A DNA stretch of 64,000 nucleotides from Triticum aestivum (lineage: Eukaryota > Streptophyta > Magnoliopsida > Poales > Poaceae): the NCBI RefSeq assembly GCF_018294505.1, contig NC_057802.1, positions 316,232,921 to 316,296,920 on the forward strand. Direction: 5' to 3'. Numbering within the stretch: the stretch's first letter is position 1; each line of letters begins with the position of its first letter. A program made the translations under genes and the position numbers. Below the pieces are notes generated by a model. The model made no database searches. It was not told the origin of the DNA and saw nothing but the letters and a program-made list of their open reading frames with translations. Of this stretch, positions 33,812 to 44,117 are shown piece after piece.

Positions 33812-35332
33812 TGATACGTCCATTTTGCATCATGCTTTTATATTGATATTTATTGCATTATGGGCTATTATTACACATTATGTCACAATACTTATGCCTA
33901 TTCTCTCTTATTTTACAAGGTTTACATAAGGAGGGAGAATGCCGGCAGCTGGAATTCTGGGCTGGAAAAGGAGCAAATATTAGAGACCTATTCTGCACAA
34001 CTCCAAAAGTCCTGAAACTCCACGAAAGTTATTTTTGGAAATAATAAAAAATACTGAGCGGAAGAAATACCTGAGAGGGCCCAAACCCTGGCCACGAGGG
34101 TGGGGGAGCGCCCTACCCCCTGGGCGCGCCCCCTGCCTCGTGGGCCCCCTGTTGGCCCTCCGGTGCCCATCTTTTTGCTATATGAAGTCTTTCGTCGGAA
34201 GAAAAATCAGAAGCAAGCTTTCGGGACGAGACTCCGCCGCCACGAGGCGGAACCTTGGCAGAACCAATCTAGGGCTCCGGCGGAGCTGTTCTGCCGGGGA
34301 CACTTCCCTCCGGGAGGGGGAAATCATCGCCATCGTCATCACCAACGCTCCTCTCATCGGGAGAGGGCAATCTCCACCAACATCTTCACCAGCACCATCT
34401 CCTCTCAAACCCTAGTTCATCTCTTGTATCCAATTCTTGTCTCTAAGTCTGGGATTGGTACCTGTAGGTTGCTAGTAGTGTTGATTACTCCTTGTAGTTG
34501 ATGCTAGTTGGTTTATTTGGTGGAAGATCATATGTTTAGATCCTATATGCATAATAATACTCCTCTGATTATGAACATGAATATGTTTTGTGAGTAGTTA
34601 CGTTTGTTCCTGAGGACATGGGAGAAGTCTTGCTATTAGTAGTCATGTGAATTTGGTATTCGTTTGATATTTTGATGAGATGTATGTTGTCTCTCCTCTA
34701 GTGGTGTTATGTGAATGTTGACTACATGACACTTCACCATTATTTGGGCCTAGAGGAAGGCATTGGGAAGTAATAAGTAGATGATGGGTTGCTAGAGTGA
34801 CAGAAGCTTAAACCCTAGTTTATGCGTTGCTTCGTAAGGGGCTGATTTGGATCCACATGTTTCATGCTATGGTTAGGTTTACCTTAATACTTCTTTTGTA
34901 GTTGCGGATGCTTGCAATAGGGGTTAATCATAAGTGGGATGCTTGTCCAAGTAAGGACAGTACCCAAGCACCGGTCCACCCACATATCAAATTATCAAAG
35001 TACCGAACGCGAATCATATGAACGTGATGAAAACTAGCTTGACGATAATTCCCATGTGTCCTCGGGAGCGCTTTTCTCCATATAAGAGTTTGTCCAGGCT
35101 TGTCCTTTGCTACAAAAAGGATTGGGCCACCTTGCTGCACTTTATTTACTTTTGTTACTTGTTGCTAGTTACAAATTATCCTATCACAAAACTATCTGTT
35201 ACCTATAATTTCAGTGCTTGCAGAGAATACCTTGCTGAAAACCGCTTATCATTTCCTTCTGCTCCTCGTTGGGTTCGACACTCTTACTTATCAAAAGGAC
35301 TACGATAGATCCCCTATACTTGTGGGTCATCA
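33812..35332 (+). repeat. 3' LTR of the Athila-type element
   Basis: 1521 bp, TGATACGTCC to GGGTCATCA, followed by the target duplication TGTAG at 35333-35337. Confidence 0.95.
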
Positions 35333-35337
35333 TGTAG
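35333..35337. repeat. Target-site duplication TGTAG, right copy
   Basis: It matches 25090-25094. Confidence 0.95.
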
Positions 35338-36001
35338 CTATCGGTCAAAGAGCATCCTCCGTGGCTCCCCATACCAACATCTCAGCTGGTCGCTCCAGCT
35401 GCAAGCTTGGAAGGAGATCCTCCGCGGTATGTATGTTTTTTGACACATAAACTTACCTACTTTGTTATGCTTTTCCACTGGTTACTTTTTTAACACATTT
35501 TTATTAACATGACATATGTTTCATCTTATGTTCTAGACAGAACAGAATGCAAAATAAGGTATGCCATCTTGCTGACATATCTCGAATGTATAATTATTTT
35601 TGATCATTGTTTAATGTGGACATACATGTATTAAACCACTACTCTAACTGCTATAATAAGGTTTTTACTGCCTGTTGTGACCACATCCGCGCAACCGATC
35701 GGTGATGCCGCTGGCACGATCATAGCAAACTGTGGTTGACGAGCGTCGTTTTTACTTATTTATTAGCGAGATTCTTCATTTGTTTTTAGTTTATGTTGTG
35801 ATGGAATGCTAAATTATCTATCCTTGAGTGTGCTTGACATGTACTGACATTATGTTTGTTTCATACCTCCTATATCTTCGCCTCGTAGATTTATTATATT
35901 TACTGCAAATTGAAATCTGCGTTACCTACTTGCTTGCGATGACAACAAGCAAAGATTTGCTTGTATAGTAAATTGTTCATATACTTTTTTTGTAATCAAC
36001 A
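35338..36001. other. Intergenic, no gene recognised
   Basis: Continuation of the sequence interrupted at 25094. It is AT-rich with one GC-richer patch near 35340-35430. I find no coding region on either strand. Confidence 0.4.
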
Positions 36002-36283
36002 CTATTCTACAAGCATTAACTTTATGCAAATAACTGAACGCCAAATAGAACATTTATTGGCCATAGAGGAACACGTGGGCTCAGTTGGTGAGGATTCAAG
36101 AGGCCAAGGATGAAAGGTAGCCATGTTGACAACGTGATTGGGAAAGGCGCGAGGCTTGCGAGTATTATCCCGTGTGCGAGTAATCATAGGATGAGTGGAT
36201 TGAGTTGATGAAATGGGGGTTGATGCTGTAGGATCAGTGGAAGTAGAAGGTGCTGGAGTTAGTGGATCAGGACCAGGGGTCAA
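36002..36283 (-). pseudogene. Ty1/copia pol relic (linker before RT)
   Basis: The minus-strand ORF has a Pro/Ser/Thr-rich start (SSTQSTHPMITRTRDNTRKP) and then EPTCSSMANKCSIWRSVI. That order is the conserved linker between integrase and RT in copia polyproteins (HPM-TR, then EP-x-A-x-x-x-x-W). No RT catalytic motif or LTR is found nearby. Like the gypsy relic at 17565-18240 it may be an old capture within mitochondrial DNA. Confidence 0.72.
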
Positions 36284-37080
36284 GGGCTGATGTACTGGGT
36301 CCGCGGGTTGAGCAGGTAGGATGGAACCTAAGGAGGTATAGGTAGGCTTACTGAATTGGTAATCGATCGGGCAATTCGTTAAACGATATCTGTATTATGA
36401 GTACCTCTTATGAACCATACCGCTCTTCTGGTAAACGGTCTGAATCAGTAAAAAATGAGTTCCTTCTTCAAATCCATCGGTCACATCCGCCCTGCTGTCT
36501 CAATCAGTCGAACTGTATTGGTCAACTACAGGAAACTAGCTTGGTAAAGGTCAACGGTCTTGTTCAAGCATTGTCGCATACCGGGAGGCTAGCTCAGTAG
36601 ATTAGTTCTTTAGTTTAGGAATGAATGCTTTGCTTTCTTTTCTTTGATCTACTCGTTCATGAATTCCATCAACATAGTAAATAGAAAGAATTTCAAATCA
36701 CCAATCATACATAATATGCAATTCTTGTGAACGAAAGAGATATCCGATTTGAGAGTCTGGACCTTAAAGCTGATTATGGTGAATCCGGTGATAAGACTGG
36801 CAAAGCTTCTTTGCTCTAGGTAGAGGCGGTTGTGCTTTTCATTTTCTTTGGTCTTTCCACGAGGGCCTCCGCTTTCCCCGAGGGAATACGACGAGCACTC
36901 ATCTCCAGCATTCAGGTGGTCCTATCATCTCTATTTCCCCCCGACATTTCCTTCTCTAGTCAGGGAAGCCATAATCAGTCAGTAAGAAGTATATCTATAG
37001 GGAGTTTCTAATAAGAGAACTTGATGTGCGAAACTTGTGTCAAGAGGGGTGTAGAAAGGAGAAAAAGCATAGTTCAAACA
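36284..37080. other. Intergenic, no gene recognised
   Basis: It contains one 67-codon ORF (36397-36600, plus) with no recognised domain, and otherwise short frames. Confidence 0.4.
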
Positions 37081-37085
37081 AGCCT
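37081..37085. repeat. Target-site duplication AGCCT, left copy
   Basis: It matches 48267-48271 beyond the Tat-type element. Confidence 0.93.
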
Positions 37086-38253
37086 TGTCGGGGGAAACGA
37101 CACCTATGGGATCACTGGAATCCCTTCTACGGTTGACGGGCGCGGGGTTGTGCAAAGAGCGGGTCTGGTAGCCAGCACAAAGATCGTTTACCCAGGTTCG
37201 GGCCGCAAGGATGCGTAATACCCTAGTCCTGCTTTGGTGTATATTTGAGTGTTCTTGAGCTCTCGAACTAGCTGCGGTGCGTGCGTAGTCCAAAAGATCC
37301 GAATCCTTCTCCAGTACGCCTCGAGCCTCCTTTTATAGACGAAAGGGGTTGCCACAGTGGCACACAGGAGGTGGAAAGGTATATAGTGTACAAGCTTATC
37401 ACCTGTCATTACGGGACAAGGCGCATTAAATGCGCTCCTTAGGTGTCCCGTTGCTTTATGGGGGACGGCAACGAGGCCCGTCCTGTCCATCGCTGCTCCG
37501 CCTCGCTTCGACACGCGTCCAAGCCAACGAGGCATTGTAGCACCACGTTGGCTGGCTGTTGGGCTGGCGCGGTGGCAGAGTCTTCACGAAGATCTGCATG
37601 CCACCACGTAGGTGCTTGCTGAGTTGGCCTGGAGGCCGCGCATCGCCGCGCAGGTGCCTGCCCAGCTGGTTGGGCTGGCAGCTGTATGGGAACAGCGATG
37701 GAGTCTTGGCAGACGTGGCCCTGGCTATGGCCCCGCAGGTGTCCTCGGCAAGGGTCTTGCCGGGGCCCCAGCAAGGGTCTTGCCGTGGCATCGCGGTCGT
37801 CCCCAGCAAGGATCTTGCCGGGGGTCTTGTGGATTTCCTCGGCAAGGATCTTGCCGAGGATCGTCGTCTTCTGGTCCTCATCTGATCTTGTGTGCCTATG
37901 ATCTTCACAAAGATCTGCATGCCACCATGGAGGTGCCTCCCGGGCCTTGGTTCCAATGTGGTTGATGGTGTTGGAACCCTTGGGCTCAAGGGTGGCGGGC
38001 TCTGCTGGCGTTGGGCAAGTTTCCCCGGCAAGGCTCTTGCCGGGGCCGCGAAGGCCGCCCCGGCAAGGGTCTTGCTGGGGGAGTCTACCTCGCCCTCTTG
38101 CTCTTTGTGTCTCTGGTCTTGGCGTTGCTTTGCCCGTCTTGTACCTTTGGTTTCCCTCCTCTGCCCTGCTAAGTGTGGCCGCAGGTGCGCCTCTGACTGC
38201 CCGTGCACAAGTAGAGGGGTAAAAAGGGGAGCCCCTACTATTGTACACCGACA
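37086..38253 (-). repeat. 3' LTR of the Tat-type element
   Basis: 1168 bp, TGTCGGGGGAAAC to CACCGACA on the plus strand. It is rich in GGCAAG-x3-CTTGCC hairpin units (about six, 37748-38078). A minus-strand TATA box lies at 37329-37338. It ends next to a purine-rich minus-strand tract (CCCGGGGGCTCC) that would be the polypurine primer. Confidence 0.92.
37329..37338 (-). promoter_or_regulatory. TATA box of the LTR promoter
   Basis: The minus strand reads CTATAAAAGG. The same motif is at 47287-47296 in the other LTR, where it would drive the element's transcript. Confidence 0.7.
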
Positions 38254-38757
38254 GGAGCCCCCGGGCCTGGGCCACACATAAGCGCAACGCGTTGTTGGGC
38301 CGGGCCCAGAACGGTGCGCGGGCACGCGGGGCGGAGTTTTACTGCGGCAATTCCCTCGCTCGTCGCGCTTCCCCATGACCCGTGTTGAATGCGTGACGTG
38401 GGGATCGTGCGCGGAATGACCACAGCATGCTTGCGTCATCCGTGGTGAACAGTAAAGAGGCGGCTTGCGTGTTCCCTCGAAACGGCAGAGCCGCCTCTCA
38501 TTTACTCTCTCCGCCTTGGAACCGTCGTTCCACGTTTCCCACTATGCCTGCTCCTTACGCCACGTACGCCGCATGCACGGCGCGGGGTAGGTGACATACG
38601 CATGGAATATGGGAAGGCGCGCGGGGGCCGATACTCACGTGCCTTTGATTGGGCGGAGAGGGCGGTCGATGGCCTTGCCTGCTACCACTTTAATGAGCCG
38701 GATTCGAGCGGGCTCTTCAGGGGCGTAGAGCTAGTCTTTCGGCCTCCCCTTCCCAAC

Positions 38758-38765
38758 TATAAAAA
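38758..38765 (+). promoter_or_regulatory. TATA box of the antisense gene
   Basis: TATAAAAA on the plus strand, 70 bases before the ATG at 38835. The spacing suits a plant polymerase II promoter independent of the LTR. Activity is inferred only. Confidence 0.6.
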
Positions 38766-38834
38766 GGGAACTCAGGGGTAGGAGGAAGAGCATCTCCCTG
38801 CGTCTCCCCTTTGTCTCCATCCCCACCCACGGTC

Positions 38835-39533
38835 ATGGCGAGAGGGTGTGGCTGCGGCCATTCTTCTGCGGAGGCGACCAGGTCCTCCTCCCGCTAGACA
38901 GTTGCGGCGGTCAAGGAAGAGCTAGATGCCCAGGGTGAAGGCCATGCTCGAGGTGGGGCCGCTGGATGGGGCTGCGGTCGGCGAGGCGGTCGAGGCAGAG
39001 GCGGCCGAAGCAGAGGTGGGTGTGGAAGGGGGATGCCTGCATCGTCTCCGTCTCCGTCGCCATCTCCCCTGCCAACTCCTCCTGCTTCGCCGAGTGGTCA
39101 CGTCGGGGACTCGGCGCTTGAGTTTATCCTGCAGCTGCATGGGCCATTGCGCCGCCGCCTTCGTCTTCCCCGGGCGTTCGCGAGGGTGCTGGAGATCGAC
39201 CAGCCACCACGGCTGAGGCTTCACATAAAGGGGTGTTGCCATGGCGACAAGTGGGTGAACACAGGGTTCCCCGCCCCTCAAGTGATGCTCCTTTGCCGGG
39301 GCTGGAAAACCTTTGCACGCGCCCATTGCTTGATGGATGGGCACGTCCTGTGCTTCAAGCTAGCGGAGAGCGATTTGCTCTCCGTCAAGGTCTTCGGGCG
39401 CTCGGGACACAGGCTAGGGTGCTGTGCGGAGAGCTTGATTGATGGCAAAAGCTCCTCTTTGGGCGAGAGTGACGAGGAGGACAGCGACAGCGACGACGAG
39501 GGTAGCGGGCCGGAGGATGACAGGTCCGACTAG
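38835..39533 (+). pseudogene. B3-domain-like gene carried antisense inside the Tat-type element
   Basis: From ATG 38835 one frame runs to the stop at 39533 (232 codons) with a single TAG at 38895-38897, after which it is open. An internal ATG at 39033 gives 166 codons. Order: a short Cys-rich start (MARGCGCG), a Gly/Arg-rich linker (GGRGRGGRSRGG), a Ser/Pro run, then a domain of about 100 residues with LPRAFARVLEI, LRLHIKGCCHG, LLCRGWKTFARAH and GHVLCFKLAESDLLSVKVFG, and an acidic Asp/Glu/Ser tail. The LP-x-x-F-A start, GW-x-x-F-x-x-x-H middle and F-x-x-x-x-x-x-x-V-x-V-F end are the signature of plant B3 DNA-binding domains. The TAG is probably a C-to-T change. It is opposite to gag-pol, has its own TATA box, and is likely a captured host gene. 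Confidence 0.65.
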
Positions 39534-40640
39534 GCGTCGGGCACACCGTTCCTAGGCGACGCCGGCAGCACCATCATCTGCATCACCAGCTCCTTGAACT
39601 TCTCGGGGTCATCGCCTTGGGCGGCTGGCGTTGGAGGGACGGGGAAGACGAAGAAGGCGTGTGGAGGGCCAACATGGAGTATGATGGCCTTGACGCGTTC
39701 GTCGCGTATTGCCTGGCCGCTGCCTCGTCTTTCGGCTCTTCCTCCGGCACCGTCATCACCGGCCTCCTTCCGGACGATCACCGATATGTTCTCTTGGCGT
39801 CTTCTGCTGCTCGTACCTCGCCTAGGCACTCCTTTTGCCCATCCGCCATCTTGTTCTGTTTCCTGAGGAGAGGGACAAGAAAGGGATTACGGGCATCTTA
39901 TCTCCTTTTAGTTTTTAAGCCTACGGGCCTTTGTAAGATTTAAATCTCGTAACCCCCTTGCTCATGTATGCATTCCGTACGAATTGTACTTGTTAGCAAC
40001 ATATTAATGAGGAGAAGGGCATTTGCCGGGTTTTGTTCGCGCGTGGGAAAGGGCCACACCAGCAACAGGCCTTGCCGTCTTCCTGCTCTATAGCTCGGCT
40101 ACACTCACGCCCTTGGCGGAGGTAGGGGCCGAGTAGGATTAGGCCCTTCGCTCGTCCCCTTCCCATCGCACTACAACCAAGTTCCGGCCCGGAGTAAGGT
40201 TTTCGGACATGGGACAGAGGGAGCAAGATGGTATGAGAACGAGTGAAGTCTCGTACGTTCAAGTTTCATACGGAGGCACAGAGTGGCGGAAAAAGACTTA
40301 TCTGATGTCGCAGCCCCCGGCAACCTTGGCTTGTCGGGATTGGGGCGTCGGCATGTTCTCTTTCTTCCAAAATAGCTCAGCAGAAAATGTCCATGCACCC
40401 TGCGAACAAAAAGGACGGGAAGGAATAGAGAGATGCATACTCGACCTCTATGCTAAGGGTTAGTCGCCGCCAAGCACTATCAACCCTAACACAGAGAGAG
40501 ACTCGAGCTAGCATGCATGATAAAACTTAGGGCGCCAGCGCTTCATTTATTTATGCTCAGGGTCTGCGCCTGGCTTTGTACAAAGGGTTACATGCCTTGC
40601 CGGGAAGTCTTGCACAAAAGGTGGTTTGCCGGGGAGCCCG
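39534..40640. other. Rest of the region between pol and the 3' LTR
   Basis: GC-rich sequence with a plus-strand frame at 39617-39943 (108 codons, with a segment YDGLDAFVAYCLAAASSFGS). This could be a second part of the captured gene or chance. No domain is recognised. From about 39990 to 40640 I see only short frames. Confidence 0.4.
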
Positions 40641-40651
40641 GCAACCGCGCC

Positions 40652-41800
40652 TTATGGGTAAAACTTGCGAAGATGTTCGATGTTCCAGGAGTTGCTCACT
40701 TGAATACCATCTTCGGTCTCCAGGCGAACTGCGCCGGGCCTGGTGACTCGTATTACCCGATAAGGGCCTTCCCACTTTGGCATCAACTTGTTGGAATTCT
40801 TGGCCGACTGAACGTGCCGAAGAACACGGTCGCCTTCCTCAAAGCTTCGGGCATGAACCTTGCGGCTATGGTAGCGGCGCAAGGCTTGCTGGTAGCGTGC
40901 TGCTCGCACAGCCGCCCGAAGACGATCTTCCTCAAGGAGCGTTGCGTCATCTTGCCGCAACTGCTCTTGCTCAAGCTCATCATAAGCGAGCACTCGAGGT
41001 GACCCGTACATGAGTTCCGTGGGGAGAACTGCTTCTGCCCCATAAACGAGGGAGAAAGGTGTCTGGCCGGTGGCTCGATTTGGTGTCGTTCTGATTGACC
41101 AAAGAACCGCTGGAAATTCATCAATCCAGCGCCATCCGCACTTGTGTAGCCTGTCAAAACTTCTTGTCCGGAGGCCTCGCAATACTTCAGCATTCACCCT
41201 CTCAGCCTGGCCATTGCTTCATGGGTGTGCAACAGAAGCAAAACAGACCTTGCTGCCGAGGTCCTGGATGTACTGCATGAAGGCGCGGCTCGTGAACTGC
41301 GTGCCGTTGTCGGTGATGACTCTATTTGGCACACCAAAATGGCAGACTAGTCCCTTGAAGAATTTGACGGCCGACTGTGCTGTCACCTTTCTCACTGCCT
41401 CCACCTCCGGCCACTTTGTGAACTTGTCGATTGCGATGTACAAGTACTCAAAGCCCCCGACAACACGGGGAAAGGGGCCCAGTATGTCGAGCCCCCAGAC
41501 CAAGAATGGCCAGGAAAGAGGGATTGTCTGGAGAGGTTGAGCTGGTTGACGAAGCTTATTTGAATGGAACTGGCATGCTTCACACTTGGTTACTAAGGTC
41601 GTTGCATCCGGGAGGGCAGTGGGCCAGAAGAAACCTTGCCGGAATACCTTGCCGGCAAGGGCCATTGACCCTATGTGGGAGCCACATATGCCTCTGTGGA
41701 TCTCTGCCAACAGCTCCAGTCCTTCCTCCCGGGGAATGCACTTCAATTTCACACCGTTCGGCCTTTTTCTGTACAGAACGTCGTCGACGAACTGATACAT
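40652..41800 (-). pseudogene. Integrase of the Tat-type element
   Basis: Minus strand from 41800: zinc finger (EIHRGICGSHIG, CEACQ), core Asp (WGLDILGPF) and Asp (ITDNGTQF), then TGA at 41219-41221, and in the same frame SNGQAERVNAEVLRG with the catalytic Glu. The C-terminal part (LMPKWEGPYRVIRVTRPGAV to NIEHLRKFYP) is the usual end of Tat integrases. The one nonsense codon is explainable as CGA to TGA. Confidence 0.92.
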
Positions 41801-41973
41801 GGCAGATCGACAGGCTACTTTCTCCGCCTCTTCCTGCTCCTCAGGAAGTTCCCCTGTTTGGAGGAATCATACGGTATGTTGTGCCCATGCCGTAGCCTGA
41901 GGCTCGATGACAAGGGCTAAAGACATTTCCTCTGCCATGGGAGCGACTATCTCTATGGCCAGGGCTTGACGCC

Positions 41974-43964
41974 CTACCAGAGTCTGTTGCCCCATGGCAG
42001 GCTCAGTGTCCACGACAACATCTTTGCCGGCGGCTCCTGGGAGCTCGGCGGGAAAGTACTTGTCGGGGCCTGATTTCCTCCGTTGTTTTGCCCTATCGAT
42101 GGTTCAACGGATGGTTGAGTTAATCGAAGCACAAAAGTACCTGGTTCCACTGGCAAATTGAAGGCAGCGCGTTTCGACAAGTAGTCGGCGATGCCGTTCT
42201 CCACTCGGGGAACATGCTCCGCTTGTATACCGTCAAAACGCTCTTCCAGCTTCCTCACTTCATTTACGTAGGCCTCCATCAATGGGCTTTGATAATCTTT
42301 GTTAACTTGCTTGCCGACAAGCTGTGAATCACCCCTGACGATGATCTTCTTGATTCCTAGGTCTGCCGCGATCCTGAGACCGGCATGCAACCCCTCGTAT
42401 TCAGCAGTGTTGTTTGTTGACATCTCCCTGGGAAAGTGCATCTGGATTACATACTTGAGGTGCTCTCCGGTGGGTGCGACAAGCATCACACCAGCACCGG
42501 CGCCTTGGAGTGAGAAAGCCCCGTCAAAGTACATAATCCAGTCGCGACTTGTTTCCTTGCCGGGGAGAGCGGTCTCCTGAATCTCTTCGTCGGGCGTTGA
42601 GGTCCATGCCGCAATGAACTCCGCCAAGATTCTACTCTAAATTGTCGAAGTGCTTTCAAACTTCAAACCAAAGCTCGACAGTTCCAAAGCCCATTCCACA
42701 ATCCTCCTGGTTGCGTCTGGGTTATGCAATGTCCTTTGCAACGGGAAGCGGGTGACGACGGTGATTTCGTGTGCTTGGAAGTAATGACGCAGCTTCCTCG
42801 AGGCCATAAGGAGGCCGAAGAGCAATTTCTGCACACCGGAGTACCTTGACCTAGCCCCCTGCAAGAGGGAGCTGACAAAGTAAACCGAGTGCTGCATCAT
42901 CTTCTTCTTCTGCACTATTTCATTTGGTTGCGTCGCTTTAGCTTCGCCGGCGTCAGACTCTGCCAGGGGCCTTGCCTTACCGGCACCAGGCCCTGCCGGG
43001 GGGATCTCTGGTTTGCCATCCGCCAGCCCTGCCGTTGCCACTGCATCTTCGTTGACCTCTCCCTGTGCCACTAGCGCGGCGCTGACCACTTGGTTCGTTG
43101 CCGCTAGATATAGCAGCAACGGTTCTTGTGGTTTAGGCGCAACCAGTATTGGCATAGAGGAGAGGTACTTCTTCAAATCCTGCAGGGCTGCTTCGGCCTC
43201 TGGGGTCCATTCCATTGGGCCCGCCTTTTTCGAGATTTTGAAAAAGGGAAGGGCACGTTCAGCAGACTTGGAGATGAATCTGCTCATGGCGGCAACGCAG
43301 CCAGCGAGCCGACGTACATCCTTGATCCGCCTAGGTGCCTCAATCTGCTCAATGGCCTTGATCTTGTCTTGATTCGCCTCGATCCCACGCTGTGACACAA
43401 AGAACCCGAGAAGTTTGCCGGACGGAATGCCAAAGACACACTTCTCAGGGTTCAGCTTGAGGTTGATCTTGCGCAAATTTGCAAACGTCTCTTCTAAACC
43501 TTGTACGAGTGTTGCCCTGTCCTTGGTTTTGACCACTATGTCATCCATATAAGCTTCCATATTTCTATGTAGCTGGGGCTCAAAACCAATTTGGACTGCT
43601 CTTGCAAACATTGAGCCAACACTCTTCAACCCGAAAGGCATTCATAAAAAACAATACATACCACATGGGGTGATGAATGTTGTCTTCTCTTCATCTTCTT
43701 TAGTCATGAAGATCTGGTGGTATCCTGAGTAGGCGTCAAGGAACGATAACAAGTCGCACCCGGCCGTGGAGTCAACAATTTGGTCAATGCGCGGTACGGG
43801 AAAGGGTCCTTCGGACAAGCCTTATCAATACACAGCCTCCACTTCCCATTTGCCTTGAGCACCACCACCGGATTGGCCAACCACGTCGGATGAAGTACTC
43901 CCCTCACGAAGCCTGCCGCTTCTAACTTCCTGATCTCCTCCATGATGAACTCCTGCCGTTCCAA
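41974..43964 (-). pseudogene. RT and two RNase H domains of the Tat-type element
   Basis: The RT begins in a frameshifted piece (43964-43704, FIMEEIRKLEAAGFVRGV, GKWRLCID). TGA at 43642-43644 precedes MPFGLKSVGSMFAR and the catalytic MEAYMDDIVV. The first RNase H is degenerate (LLLYLAATNQVVSAALV). TAG at 42637-42639 interrupts the same frame, and a second RNase H follows (WIMYFDGAF, NNTAEYEGLHAGLRIA, RGDSQLVGKQVN). It keeps the D, E and D that mark an archaeal or plant-type RNase H. The duplicated RNase H assigns the Tat lineage. Confidence 0.92.
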
Positions 43965-44117
43965 AGCTTGCTTCCTGACCTTCTACTTGACGGGTCGCGC
44001 ATGAGGACAGACAGCAAGATGGTGCTCAATCACCTCCCTGGGAACGTCGGGGATGTCAGATGCTTGCCATGCAAGCACATCAACATTCGCCCGCAGGAAG
44101 GTGACGAGCGCGCCTTC

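Larger units (their letters stand above)
25095..35332 (+). mobile_element. Athila-type Ty3/gypsy retrotransposon, complete
   Basis: It is 10.2 kb with LTRs of 1519 and 1521 bp (TGATACGTCC to GGGTCATCA), TGTAG duplications, an Asp-type primer-binding site, gag, protease, RT, RNase H and integrase in order, an extra coiled-coil ORF, a long 3' non-coding region and a GGGGGAG polypurine tract. The protease motif DLGAS and RT motif FMDDF are typical of the Athila lineage, to which the Triticeae families Sabrina and Fatima belong; I do not assign a family. By eye the LTRs differ at about 34 sites (about 2 percent), making it younger than the element in cox1. The coding region has a few breaks, so it is unlikely to be autonomous now. 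Confidence 0.95.

Noticed and set aside
37439..38439. Minus-strand ORFs of 282 and 327 codons across the Tat 3' LTR
   Set aside because: They lie in the LTR with hairpin repeats, overlap in different frames and cross the LTR edge. The same shadows appear in the other LTR. They are composition artefacts.
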